Positions 48,001 to 60,400 of a DNA stretch of 64,000 nt are shown here, piece by piece. The translations under genes and the position numbers were made by a program. The notes under the pieces were generated by a model. That model was not told the DNA's origin. It did no database searches and saw only the letters and a program-made list of their open reading frames with translations. Source of the DNA: Branchiostoma lanceolatum (lineage: Eukaryota > Chordata > Leptocardii > Amphioxiformes > Branchiostomatidae); NCBI RefSeq assembly GCF_035083965.1, contig NC_089727.1, positions 8,871,501-8,935,500 of the forward strand, written 5' to 3'. Every line of letters starts with the position of its first letter. Within the stretch, counting starts at the first letter, position 1.

Positions 48001-48075
48001 GATGTGAAAAAGTGTAAACATTATATAGGTCTGAGGTCTTTTTGTTGCACCACAGGTAGTTGTTCACACCCATGC
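45017..48075. repeat. About 3-kb imperfect inverted repeat
   Basis: The left arm 45017-46093 and the right arm 46610-48075 are reverse complements with diverged bases and small indels. Matching pairs include ACCTGGAACCAACTAGATAT (45228) with its inverse near 47866, AAGAAATCAAAGTTTGTTGG (45708) with its inverse near 46785, and GGCATAAACACCTGGTG (45975) with its inverse near 46700. The unmatched centre is about 46094-46609. The right arm carries about 580 extra bases (about 47187-47770). There is no transposase frame. It is best read as a diverged foldback element or an old inverted duplication. Confidence 0.8.
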
Positions 48076-48251
48076 AACAGGATCCAACCCGGGTCCGGCC
48101 GTGACCCGGAAAAAGCCGTCTTAGAGAAGGCTGCGCAGAACCGATGCGCATAGAGCTCTGCGGTTCGACTGGAACCATAAGAACATCAGAACAGCTCATC
48201 TTGTATTATAAACCATGTTCTGGAACATGTTTGTGGCGTTGACGAGTTGCT

Positions 48252-49146
48252 ATGGACGACGAAAGTGTTCTACAACCAACACAAGACGATCAAATTTTTC
48301 CTGGTCGGACGTGCTTCTACGTTGCTCCCAAACATGCCGGTGTTTCTCGGTTTAAACGTCCCCAGACCACGGAGGACGTCCTGGCAGAGCTCCTCTGGTC
48401 AAGTACCTTTATGAGGAGACAGTGTCACCCAAGTGCTGTCTGACATCCTTAGACATCGGCATGATCTTGGCGTCAAACAGCGACTGCTGGTTCTTCGAGG
48501 AGAAAGTGGGAGGAGTAGCCGAACTTGAACTTGAAGACATAGCACTGAGAGAAGCCTTGGAAAAGTCGATGTAAGAAGCAGAGACCGAGGTTTAGAGGAA
48601 AACGCTAAGTTCTCCCTAGAAAACTCCATCGTGGTTCAAGCTGAAGTTCACGTGGACGCTCCATCATCAAAAGCGAAGTCGTCACCCCCGAATGAGTCTT
48701 TCTACCAGTCTCTGTACAAGTATCACGATCCGAGAAGCTGGGAGAAGGAAGACTCCTACTCTTCAGATGAAGACGAACCCACGAGCACAAGCGTCGCAGT
48801 CGCTGAAGTTCACCACAGCTACGACAGCGACGTGGACACTCACTCCATCCGAGAGCTCGAAGAAAACTGGTGGGCGCGAACGGACGTGTCGATACAAGTG
48901 ATACAAGGGAGAAGGAGGTTGATGAAGAATGGCTGCATCTACTGGTGGGATCCTCTAGAGATCACGTTTGAGAGATCAGAAACGATCACGCTTCCAGATC
49001 ATCCAGAGGAGTCCATCACACAGAAGACCAAGAAGCCCGGCGCGTGGAAGAAGTTCAAGCGCGGACTCGGGAGAGCGAGAAGACGCCTACAGAAAATGTT
49101 CTGTGGCTGTCTGATGGAGGAAGAGTTTGATCCTGCTGATTTATGA
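48252..49146 (+). CDS. Unrecognised intronless coding region, two frame breaks
   Basis: Three consecutive plus-strand frames look like one broken protein. The first starts MDDESVLQPTQDD at 48252 and runs to about 48400. The second (about 48401-48571) reads KYLYEETVSPKCCLTSLDIG and ends ALREALEKSM. The third is open from about 48535 to 49146 and gives a Ser/Glu/Asp-rich middle with SYSSDEDEPTS, a NWWARTDVS segment, an IYWWDPLEITFERSE segment and a basic C-terminus (KKFKRGLGRARRRLQKMFCG) ending EEEFDPADL. Each switch equals one missing base in the genomic sequence. No GT-AG intron of workable size explains them, so this is either assembly indels or a recent pseudogene. No family is recognised. 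It follows the outer end of the large inverted repeat. Confidence 0.5.
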
Positions 49147-49799
49147 CCTAATATCCCGTTACATTTTTTGTTGTTACGAAATGTCGTAAATATCGCAATA
49201 CTTTGGTTTTCATTTTCGCAGTTTCGAGCTCAAGGTCAAATAAGCATAAAAACGTCAAACCCCTTTGCGAGTCTTTCGCGATTTCCCCATTCCCAAAAAG
49301 ACTGAAATTTGGCAATTTGGCCACTTTTCTCGAAACGGCCGGGAGCGGTACTGCAGATTAGGCTCCAATAGGGTATGTAATACCCTCTTGGAACACTTCA
49401 AAATTTTGAAGACATTAGGCATAAGGCCAGTGCAAACTTTTCTAAATAGTTCCAGACATCTTTACATACGTATAGAATGACCTTTTTTCTAGTTGAAATA
49501 AAACGGATTGGTTTATAGGCACAGCGCGAGGAGCCCCATGTCCGCCCGTCGAAGCGCCACCTACATTCATTTTCCCCCTCATATTGTACGTATTGAGTAG
49601 GTTAAGGATATACATGGGATCATCCGTTTTCTCTTAACAACTTTGGCCTTTTACGTAACTGCTCACCTGGTAATTTGGGTAAGGGACTGTCAGAGAAGCC
49701 CGACTGTCACTCACAAAACATTACGATCTTTCCCTCGCAACATCTGCTTGGAGACCTCATCCGACATCTCCAAGCAGATGTAAGGACACCTCAGCCCAA
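49147..49799. other. Intergenic with a short hairpin
   Basis: No gene. A clean inverted repeat ACATCTGCTTGGAGA ... TCTCCAAGCAGATGT lies at 49739-49781. The same 15-mer core appears as a single arm near 1206 and 28438, so it is probably the end of a dispersed MITE family. Confidence 0.6.
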
Positions 49800-49803
49800 T
49801 TAA

Positions 49804-50880
49804 GGCCTGTGACACCTGAGGGTTGCCTAGGTTAGCAGTTATTTGCACGTAACTTTTGATGTATCTATCAATTTTCAATAAAAATTGGCCGGATGATGGA
49901 AATAACTAATATTTAGAATATCAATACAAGAAATTTTCAATCTCATATATTTTGGGGTTAAAAATAAAGATTTTGGTTAAAAAAATACTGCTGTTCATTG
50001 ATCTGTGAATTCCCCGGTGGGGGCAGTGACTTAAACCTTGAATTTTTACGACATAGAAGATTATTAGAAACGAAATAAATCTGTCCAAGGCTATTTTGTC
50101 TAATTTGACGATATCGTATTCTATTTGGGGTCAAAACATCAAAAACAGTGATTTTTTTTCTAATTTTCCCTAAAAAACTGCTCTTGCTAAAATATGATCA
50201 TTCTAAGGTCAAATAGCCTTGGATAATATTTTTCAGCAAGGTGTAATACTAACTGATTCATTGCTTTTTCTAGAAATCATGTGATTTTGACCGGGGAAAT
50301 AGCATTTAAAGCTGGCATACTACGGGGATTTAAGGCCTGTCACACTTTCGAGTCACGTAATAGATGGTAAGACAGTTTTGTAACTGTTAAACGCGTGGTC
50401 GTATCAATACCCAACTTCGCAGACAGTTAGTATTATAGGGTACTTATGGACTATATCTGCAACTTTATTTGCTGTACAATAATTTTGGGTTAAAACTACA
50501 GATTTTTAATTTGCTGCTCTTTCCCCGCTGATGTATAGATTCCCCGCCGTTTTCACGCCATACCACACCCCGGGGGGCCGTTCGAACGTTCGAACATGTT
50601 CGGACGGTACCATTTTGTGGCTTCCACGGGGGTCCCTTTTTGTTAATAGCCTCTGCTTATGTTAATATTTGATAGATGTTTGATCAATGTCTGTACTGTT
50701 ATTATTCATAAGTCCTGCCAAAAGTAGTTAGTATGCCAAAAATTTAGTAAATTCCTGTTTTTCCAATAAAACGTTACATTGTACCCGATTGGACCATTTT
50801 GACAACGTCACGGTCTCGCCAGGTTACCTGCGGTCACTGAGCGGTTCGAAATGCATGTTCGACAGAAATTGTCACAGGCC
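49804..50880. mobile_element. 1.08-kb TIR element flanked by TTAA
   Basis: The ends GGCCTGTGACA (left) and TGTCACAGGCC (right) are exact inverses, each flanked outside by TTAA (49800-49803 and 50881-50884). TTAA duplication is the hallmark of piggyBac-type insertion. An internal TTTAAGGCCTGTCACACTTT at about 50328 suggests a nested or composite structure. No transposase frame survives; the interior is AT-rich. Confidence 0.65.
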
Positions 50881-50884
50881 TTAA

Positions 50885-51910
50885 CCTGCCTGAGACGTAT
50901 ATGAGGAAGCGAATCGTTACTCTTTAACTTATCTGTTTGAATGTTTTTATCTATCATCATATTATTTATTTGAATGATGGTGGTTCTTATTTCGTTGGTA
51001 CTTGATTTAAATACATATTCTAGTGGACTTCTGTAAGATTATTCTTCAAGTCTACATACAGGAGGCAAGGCTATTTCTTAGTAAAATTGGTTTATTTTTG
51101 TAACACAATTGATTACACAGTGCTATGATTGGCAATGACAGTGTACCTGTAACTACTATTTTCTACAGATACACACATTTTTCATCTCTCACCTACTTTT
51201 CAATATCATACATGTACAGGTGGAATAAATTTCTACACCCTCTCGATCTGTCACGAGTAAAATTTCTTCTCCAATCAAAAGAATCTTCATCATCATTACA
51301 GAAAATAATAGCAAATTCTGACATTCATTTCTAATCCTTCATCATCTTCTCAAGATTTTGTTTATCTTAGCCATGATATTCGTTGAAGATGTGAGAAAAT
51401 GTTGGGCATAAAATTTGCAACTTCATGATTCTTATGGTTACTTTAGTTGATAGGTGAGCATAGCAGCATCTCACAAGAACAGAGATGGACAATATAAAAG
51501 CTGGAAAAACAGATTCAGCCATCAAGGAATATTCATCTACAAAAGGCCTCCGCCCTTGAGGTGTTGCCAAAAACGTTCATACATGTTAACATGGTTGTAG
51601 AAAAAAACAGGATCTTAACAAAAATTTGATACATTTGGCATTGCTGCTTACATGGTGCTGAGGTGTCATAATGCAAAAAACAATGTTGAATTGCTATCGG
51701 AATATTTTGGTCGCAAATACACAATGCAAGGCACGGCGAGAGAAAAGTACACCAAAGTATGTCTTAACAGGAAAAAAGCTCTCATAGGGTATCATAAATA
51801 TAGGCACATTTTGAACATAAGGTTGTAATAATTTTGACACAGATGAGAAAACTGCATTTTGGTTCACCAAAACTGCTAGAATTACTAAATATCATGAAGG
51901 TCCTTCTATA
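50885..51910. other. Intergenic, no gene seen
   Basis: AT-rich. Short open frames at 51125-51334 and 51367-51724 lack family features and splice context. Confidence 0.5.
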
Positions 51911-52116
51911 AGGAGGTTCATGGTTCTAACTGCACATGCGGAGCAAAATGCATTGCGAGTTATATGTCAAAGTTGAAGGCCCGAGATGTAAACAAAACAC
52001 GTCATGATGAACCATGGTCTATGCAAGAACTGTTTACGTCTCAGGGGCCTTCACCTTTGACATATTACCCACAATGCATTCTGCTATGCATGTGCAGCTG
52101 GAAGCATGAACCTCCT
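51911..52116. mobile_element. 206-bp TIR element with TA duplication
   Basis: Left end AGGAGGTTCATGGTTCTAAC with TGCACATGCGGAGC; inverted right end AGGAGGTTCATGCTTCCAGC with TGCACATGCATAGC. The match continues through CAAAATGCATTG and the CAAAG-TGAAGGCCC blocks, about 85 bases in all. TA flanks both ends (51909-51910, 52117-52118). Non-autonomous, Tc1/mariner-like by its TA. A decayed relative is at 10424-10652. Confidence 0.75.
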
Positions 52117-52118
52117 TA

Positions 52119-53180
52119 TTCAAGATGCTATGGATGCGAAAATGCACGGAGCGAAGGTCAGGAAAAATTTGTATACAAAACTTCTGATCAAATTACAAAC
52201 TGTTTTCTAATCACGGAAGCAAAGTGCACCACAGGTGTCTTCAGTACACTGCCATTTAACCTCACCCCTGCTGCATAACCCTGCAACCAATGCAAATTTG
52301 GTGCCCAAAAGCCACTACAGCAGTAGAAGGTTAAAGTATACATGTAATGCCTTACCTAAAACAGCAAGTTGATTACAAGACTTAAGAAATTTTAGCATAG
52401 TGTTTCTTGACAACAACAAAAGTTGGTACTAAGCATTTCCTAGGTCCCTTTGCATTGCCCCTGTTGAACATAAATGGAACTACACAGCTACCTGCATAGC
52501 CTATACAATAGTTTACAATCTTTTTGGCAGCGATTCTTACACATGGCAATGGCATATCCCAACCTGGTCATGTACAGCTCTAGTATTGCAAGAATGTATG
52601 TATGGGTGCTATATCTTGTACATGTGTGCCATACACGTATGCCATAATGTACGTACAATAAATAGTATACAGTATGTTAAAAACAAATATACAACTGTTG
52701 GCTTTCTGGGAGCTGCTCTCAGATGATGAACTATGGAAAGATTTTACAATAGCGTAAAAAATATCATGACTTTATGGACTGTAGCCTCAGTCCCAGCATT
52801 CTCCAAGGCTACAGTTTGATGTTTTATTGACTCCAAGCATGTGCCTGGGCCCTAGTCTACATAACTAGAATACATTTCTGTACGGAGATGCATGATTGTA
52901 TATTACACTTCATACTGCAGTTTTCATTGCTGAACATGGAAGGTAACAAAGTTTCGTCTCTGAGTTTGTCCTGAAGACATCTTTCCATGACCTTAAACTG
53001 ATATCATAAGACTTAAACATTGCTTGTTACATTGTCTTGGAAGGAATTATCATACCATGAAGGCAGTAAGTGGCAGTTTTGTTACAGTAAGACGACATGA
53101 TTCAGGATTTCTTTACCTACAATGTTCCTACGTTTCCCTAAGACTTTTTCCAACACACTGGTCCACGTTTAAACCCTTCC
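52119..53180. other. Intergenic, no gene seen
   Basis: AT-rich with no exon chain and no clear repeat boundaries. A short patch TGCATAACCCTGCAACCAATG around 52270 does not match anything else in the window. Confidence 0.45.
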
Positions 53181-53185
53181 TACTT

Positions 53186-53577
53186 AGCGAGTATCTCATT
53201 GGACTGCGCCAGATTGTGAAAGGCATACGCAGAGCGGTGCTAATGGGGGCCAATGTGTCGCCTGAAATTGCGCAAGTGAGCGCAAAAAATTGAATATCCT
53301 TTTATCACAGCAAATCTCTTTCTGATGAATCTTACTCATCGTACACTGGTTTTTAATTCATTGGCAACACTGCGTTTCCCAATAAAGTTATCTTATAGCT
53401 GATTTGGAGCCGAAACCGAGAATGTGATATTCCGGGTGGGGCCATTTTGTTTGTAGAGTTCACATATTTTACCCGTGCATCGCACGTCAGTGTGACCACA
53501 AAGAAAATTTGCAAAAATTTGTCCACGTTGGCACGATTTTCGATCGCAATTTGATGCAGTTCCGTGAGATACCTGCT
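53186..53577. mobile_element. TIR element, AGCGGGT family, copy 3
   Basis: Left end AGCGAGTATCTCATTGGACT with GCGCCAGATTG; inverted right end AGCAGGTATCTCACGGAACT with GCATCAAATTGCGATCG. The interior has GCGCAAGTGAGCGCAAAAAATTG. It is about 390 bp, larger than the 180-bp copy at 29395. Confidence 0.65.
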
Positions 53578-54002
53578 TTATGGTAGACATTTCAAGGTTT
53601 CACAAAATAGGTGTGATATCCTAGAATAGCTCTAGCACCATCAATTAAACCTCAACACAATTGTATATCAGGGTGGTGGCTACACAAGATACACTTACAA
53701 CCAACGGATTGCTGTCTCTTCCCATCGTTACTCACATTAATGTTTGTTTGCATAATGAAGATTGGACACAGTTTGCACTTGTTACAAGTCCCAAAGAGTG
53801 TATATAAGATTCCCAAGATAGAAGATAGATCTGTACATGAATTATGTTAAAAGCACTGTGACGTAAGCATGATTTTTAAGACTATCCCATTATGGGAAGC
53901 AGCTAGGATTGCATGTGAGACGTTCCCCGCACATGTTGGACGTGGTGAGAAGCTACATGTTCGTGGTGGTCTCGTAGCAAAGAGCCCATCATCCCCATGT
54001 AA

Positions 54003-54408
54003 AGTAGGTATCTTGCTGGACTGCACTAAATTGCGCCAAATTGCGCTAGGTATTCTTCAAGTGATGCAAACCGGCGCAATGGCCTGAAATTGGGATTTTG
54101 TTAAAATATTGTTAAAATTCGCAATTCGCAAAATGGCACAATTTACATATTTTATAATATCTCACCTAATAGTATGTTGCACCAAGTGTCATAACAGAGC
54201 ATCCTTTTATCACTGCAAATATCCTTTTTGATGCATTTTTTATCATTGTTCATTCATTTTCCATTCAGAGGTAACACTGCGATTTTGCAATAACCTTCTC
54301 ATTTGGGTTTTGTATGCTTTTTACACATTAGTGTGACCGCAACTAAAAAGGTGCAAAGTTGCCGCAATTTCCTAGCGCAATTTAACGCAGTCCTGTGAGA
54401 CACCTGCT
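54003..54408. mobile_element. TIR element, AGCGGGT family, copy 4
   Basis: Left end AAGTAGGTATCTTGCTGGAC with TGCACTAAATTGCGCC and GCGCTAGG; inverted right end AGCAGGTGTCTCACAGGACT with GCGTTAAATTGCGCTAGG. About 400 bp. It ends about 40 bases downstream of the SH3RF stop, so it may form part of that gene's 3' untranslated region. Confidence 0.65.
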
Positions 54409-54449
54409 AAAAGAGAGCATCTAGTAATTGGTACACTTGAACTTAAGAA

Positions 54450-57400
54450 CTAGAAGCTCTCCACAAAGCTTCCTGGGAACAGCCCGGTCTTGCCCGTTCG
54501 CTGGAGGGTGCCCTTGAACCAGCCGTCCTCTCGCTTTTTATGCACGTACACGATGTCTCCGACCTTCAGTTCTAGCTCAGCGTCTCCCTGGGGTGGGTAC
54601 GGGACTACGGCGCGGAACCTGCGCGACACAAGAAAAATCAATGAAATAAAAATCAAAGGTTAAGGACTAAAAAGAATTGTTTCAACAAAAGCCATCTTAG
54701 GCATTTTTTTACTTTGATTTTTAATGGGTAGAGTAAAAATAAGGCTGTGTTCCGAAGAAAACTATGTGGTTGAATTTTACCATCATGATGAAACTATCTA
54801 CAGGGGGTAAAAAAGAATATTACATGTATAGCCTAAACCCACCTCTGTTAAAATGTTGGAATGCAAAATAAAAACATAAAAAAAGCAGCCACTCTCTCAT
54901 TGGTCAAAGGGCTAATTGCCATGTTATCAATAGTTGAACTGCTAATAGTGATTGACAGTCAATATTGGTCTATTGTGTGCTTGTATCCATCGTAAGTAAA
55001 GATAAGTATCATATAGATCCATGGTAGACAAACTCACCTCTCCCTGACTAGGGGTGCAGTCTGGGGCCTCCTGTTGGGAGTTGTTGGTACTGCAGCTGCT
55101 GCAGCAGCAGCCCCACTGCTACTGGTGCCGCCGTTGTTGTTATTGACGGCTGCCAGAGGGGAGGGGACAACTCCAGAGTCGAGGGACGCGGACTTGTGGT
55201 GGTGGATCTCGGGGCTGTGCTGCCCGTCTGTGTCCACCGGCAGGGAACCAGACCTTGGGGGAAACACACACAAATGAAATCCTAGGATCTGATTGGTGGA
55301 TGCTTAGGCAGCATATCATAAATCCCCCATTGCAATCTCTAATGTTTTATTTGTATCTAACACAAATTAAGGGTTCAACAAGAAATCGAAGATTGCATAC
55401 CTCCGTGAAATATTGAGAGTTTTTGTGAATTTCTTAATACCATAGGCTCTGGCCTAACAGATGTTAGTGATCCTCCCCTTCCCTTACTTAATCCCAGCAA
55501 TCTGCCTTCTATTTGTCTGGTAGTCGGCTGACCAGCTATCCATGGACTATACAACACTACTTTTAGTAGGGGGTGTCATGTTGCAGTACCTGAAAATACT
55601 GCTAGGGGGCCCAAAATCTCGACGTTTCTCCAGGACCTCAATAACTACCCACATACCAAAATTCATACAAATCCATCTAAAGGATCTTGAGTGATTTGTG
55701 GAAATACAAAAACACAACCAGAAACAATACCCCCGTCAGAGGAGAACCTCCTTCCCAGAGGTAACAAGTTTCCTTACCTGCCATGTGCTACCTGTGCCGG
55801 GTCCCCGCCCTGTGCACCGAGTAACTGCTGTGCGTCCTGTGGCACAGCCGCAGTAGCACCAGGGGAGGGGGGAGGGGTGCAGTCGGGGGGAGGGGAGCCA
55901 GACTTGGAGGTCTTCTTCTTAGCCGTGGCACCGGACAGTCTCCGGATGAAGCCTCCTTTTCTCCTGTCTTCTTCTTTCTTGTCCTTCTGCAAAAGTATAA
56001 GGGAAATATACAAGACTATAAAAAACAATGATTCTTTTATTTTGTCCAACAAACTACAAGTACAAGGTAAGATCCTATTTTACTTTTCCCTTTTTAAAGG
56101 ACTTTTCTTAAAGATTATATAACTATAAGATAGATCAAACAAGCTATACATGGATTAAATAAGAGTTCCTCCCTACTATGTGCAAAGACTGTTCACACAA
56201 GGTGTTGCCAGAAACGAACTCCCCAGGGAATGCATGTAAAACATGCAATTTTCAAAATGTTAACTCAATTACAGTACTATACTAATGGCTACGCCCCTGA
56301 GGCGTCACCAAAAATAATTCATGATTGTGTGCTTACACGCTCTGGTCTGGGTGGAGCAACAGCTCCCCCTGTGGCACCCTCCGGGGAACTGCGACCAGCG
56401 GTAGCCACGACGTCAGGCATGGCCGTCATGTTGGGTGGCGTGACGGTCGCTGCCGCCGACGTGAGTGACGTGGGCGTGTGGGAAGTGGGGGGGTTCTGTA
56501 ACACCACCGCGTGTTGGGAATGTGCCTGTCGGGGGTGGGGGTTGCCCTGTCCGTGGGGGGAGGGCTGGACCAGGACTCTTGCGCCGTGTCGCATCGCCTG
56601 AGGTTGCACGGCCTGCACGGGAACAGTTCTCGTTTGCGGCTGAGGCGGTACAGTCGCCACCGGCCTCATGAGGACCTGCCCCGGGACCATCGGTCGCACG
56701 TTCACGTGATGCCGCTGTGGCTGCTGCTGCTGCGGCGGCACTTGCGCGTTGGGCACCGTCACCACCTGCGGGTGGTGGGCTCCGTTCATGCCGCGCATGT
56801 GAGCCACGGTCCTGTTCTGGGGCTGGGCCAGGGCGCGGGCCTGGGCGACTGTAGTCTTGCCGTGGATTACACACGTACTGCTGGCAGGCCGGGCGGATTG
56901 CACTGCTGCGCTGGGCTGGGGGACACGACTGACGGGGACGGAGGAACGGTGGGGGTGCGCTGACTGCATCTGGGCGGGCGGAGACACTGGGACTGGCACT
57001 CGAGATGTTCCAGAGGATGTCTTCACCACCAGAACCTACAGAAAGGCAAACAGGACATGTTGTATCCTAAACTTCCCTGAATAGCTTTATTGGGTTGATA
57101 AGTCATTTGTGATACATTCATTGGTCGTCTTTATCTGATTTTGGAAAAAAACGGACTTTTAGTAACTTACAGTTTTTTTCTTTATGGAAATCTATTCTGT
57201 TACATAAGTGTTGTTTTATTAAGCACAACTACAGTCAATTTCTTAACAGATATTTTGGCTGCTTTCTACTACCTTTCTCATGGTGTACTAAACTCCTTTG
57301 CCACACAGGGATAGATAGAGACAATAGACAGGTTTGCTGGATTGAAAAATAAGGAAACAACAGCAGTGGCAGACTCCACTACACCATAATGAAGGCTCTG

Positions 57401-60400
57401 TGAAGATTTGTTACAGTAGTTTTGTTATAGGTGCTTTACTTGTATTTACCCACCTGTTGAGATGCAGCAGTGCTGGCTGTCACCACTATCTGTGGAGGGG
57501 GTCCCCCTCCTGACTTGGAAGCATTGGAAGATGCAGGTCTGCCTGAGGAGGAGGGGGTAGTCCTGGCGGAGGGGGTGGAGGATGTGGGTCTGGTGGGGGG
57601 TGCCGAGGAGGCGGGGCGGGCGGGTGCCGATGATGTGGAGCGTGTGGGCGTGGTGCTGGTCACAGCCCTGTAATCACACATAGGGACGTTTGAGAAACTT
57701 ATGGTTTCATTCATGAGTTTTTTCGCCCCATAGGATTACATGTTATAATACGTGTTTTACATGGGCGCGTTCGTAATGAAGATATAGGAAATGTGCCAAT
57801 GTTTTTCATTCCATGTTGAGAACAGTTACCCTAGATTATGTAAAAAAATTGACAACATTTTCACTACACACAATGATCTCTTTTGATAGCAATTACAATC
57901 TGCACTTGGCTACACCCCCAAAAAGCCACTTTCCAGATGTAAGCGCGGGACCGATTCACACACAATGCCCGGGCTGTGTACTTCCGACCTCGCACGCGGC
58001 TGCCGAATTTTGCCTGCTAATTTCTTCAGTTACAAACAAGCTGTCATCATTTTGACGCTTGATATCACCTGGGCTAGCTAAAAGGAAATTTCACACTGAT
58101 ATAGACACACGTTCATGCAGCCGTTCAATTTTTGGGACACGGATTCTTTTAGGGTATCCACTCAGAGTAATACAGAAATGAGACCTTATAGCTAACATTT
58201 TCTACAACAACATATCTACCTCTGACCTACTGGCGGTAATGATATTCAGGATATGACAACAAAAATTCTAGTATAAACCACAAACTTCTGACACCCTGGG
58301 CTTTACTATACTGCTACTTGGCTTACTTGTACATCATTATGCAAAATTACAAGTTGAGACCTGAAATGCATGCATTTATACGAAAATCATTTAATAGGTA
58401 CAGGTCCAAAATACCAGAACATCACTGTATCAATACTGTAACTGAATAGACTTACACTCCAGACCAGTATATGACCTTCTGACTGATTTTGATACTAAAA
58501 ATGTCTTATTCCTACCACAAAGTTTAGCCCTGGAAAAAAATATTAACACATTGAAATGGTTTAAAATCAGCACCATTCTTCATTTGAGACCCTCTTAAAA
58601 ACATGGGTTCCCTGCATAAAGGCCCTGTCACACTTGTGTGTATATTCAAGTGCGTATGAGTTGCGCATGAACATTTCTTTGGTTTATGTAAAGTTTGCAG
58701 GGGAGAAGTTGTTTTCTACTTTGCCCATCGTCTAGTTATCCAACCAAAGAAATGACTGCAAACTTAACCTAAAACAAAAACTTGCTAATATGCAACTCAA
58801 GCAGACCTGCATATACGCACAAGTGTGACAGGGTCCTAAGATACTTGAAGCTGAAATAAACATTCAGTTAACTGTTTCTTCATGCTTTTGTCATCCTTGA
58901 AGAACACAAATGAACAGACCTGTACCTAAGCCTATACCTGATGGTTCGTTTACATGTAGGTACAGTAAAGAAGTAGAGGTTTCCAGTTATGCTGTAATAC
59001 CTTGTGAGCGGCTGAACGTAGTTGCCAGGGAACATGCCCATCTGCCCGGTGCGCAGAGACGTGCCCTTGAACCAGCCGTCCTGCATCTTCTCGCACACCA
59101 GGTAGATGTCAGCCTTCTTCAGCTCCAGCTCGTCGCTCTTCTGGGGCTTGTACGAGTACTTGGCCACGTACCTGTCGCGGGAAACCACGGCAACGGTCAA
59201 ACCAAACCCTCTACGCTGTCGTGAATGTTCGGAAGGCTGAGCTAGTACCTTTCGCTGCAGTTGGGTTAACGTTTATCCTAGAAGGAGGAACACAGGCTTT
59301 CGCATAGAAAGTTTTCTCTCTCGCTTTTCATCCTCTTGATATGCTAAGGTGCACGCTTAGCAACCCTAATGTTTACTTGAGGGCATTCTTAGAGGATAAG
59401 CCATCACCATAGCAGAAGGTGACTTCTTAGAAAATGTAGTCAAAGTGATTGACTTACAAGCGCCTCCTTGTGGGATAAGTGTAAACTGCAGCATGAGCTA
59501 TAGTAGGGTTTTCAGTGGGGGTGGGGGGGAAGTTCCAGATCTTTATACAACCAACCTGATATGCTGAGGTTTGTGCAAGTGCCTGGCCACACACCTGAAA
59601 TAGGAATAGGAGATGAAAGTTGCAGCATCTACTGTTCTACAGGCTTCAAACGCACCTCCTTCCACATTCCAGTTTGTAACAGTACTAATGCTTTATAAAG
59701 ACTTCCCACTAGTTTTTGCTTGGAGTTTTCTGAAGCGCAAGACAGAAACAGAGACGGAGCATAGAAGGGTTGTTTTGCCAGCAAGAAAAACTGAAAGCAA
59801 AAGTTCAATATTAATCTTAATCCAAACTTGAAGAAAAAAATAGGGGTGATTTTCTGTCAAAGTTTGGAGTTTGAAACAAGTTAGTCTGTTGTGGCAGTGC
59901 ATGCATAAGGAACATGAATTAAATGTGTTAGTAATGTTATATTTGCTGTATGTGTTAGTATCTTAAATATATGCTCACTATATAGTGTATGCTAAGCATT
60001 TAGCCTACAATTGAAAATGTTGTACAATGTACTTCTTCTTTACATACATTTGTATGGCTTCTAGCATGATTTATGGATTAATAGCAAGTATAGCACTGTT
60101 ATCAAATGTTATTAGGAAGATGAAAGGCTAAAACATCATCAGGACAGGTTAGACAATATATTTTTTAATGGACTATATTTTGTAAAATACATTTTTTCAA
60201 GTATTTGTTTTGTATACCTACCTGTCACAGGCAATTTTGCAGTTACGTTTACCAGAAATATTGATGAAAAATGCACTTTCATTTGGAAAAGCATAAAGGA
60301 CTTAGAATATTGAGTCTTTTATGGATTCTTGTAATACATTAACCCCATTGGTACAATGTAATCGGCATGACCCATATAATATGCACTACTGAGATTTCTT

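Noticed and set aside
56413..56963. Overlapping frames of about 150 codons on both strands within the Pro/Gln-rich SH3RF exon
   Set aside because: GC-rich shadow frames of the real minus-strand exon 57035-56337, which connects in phase to its neighbours.
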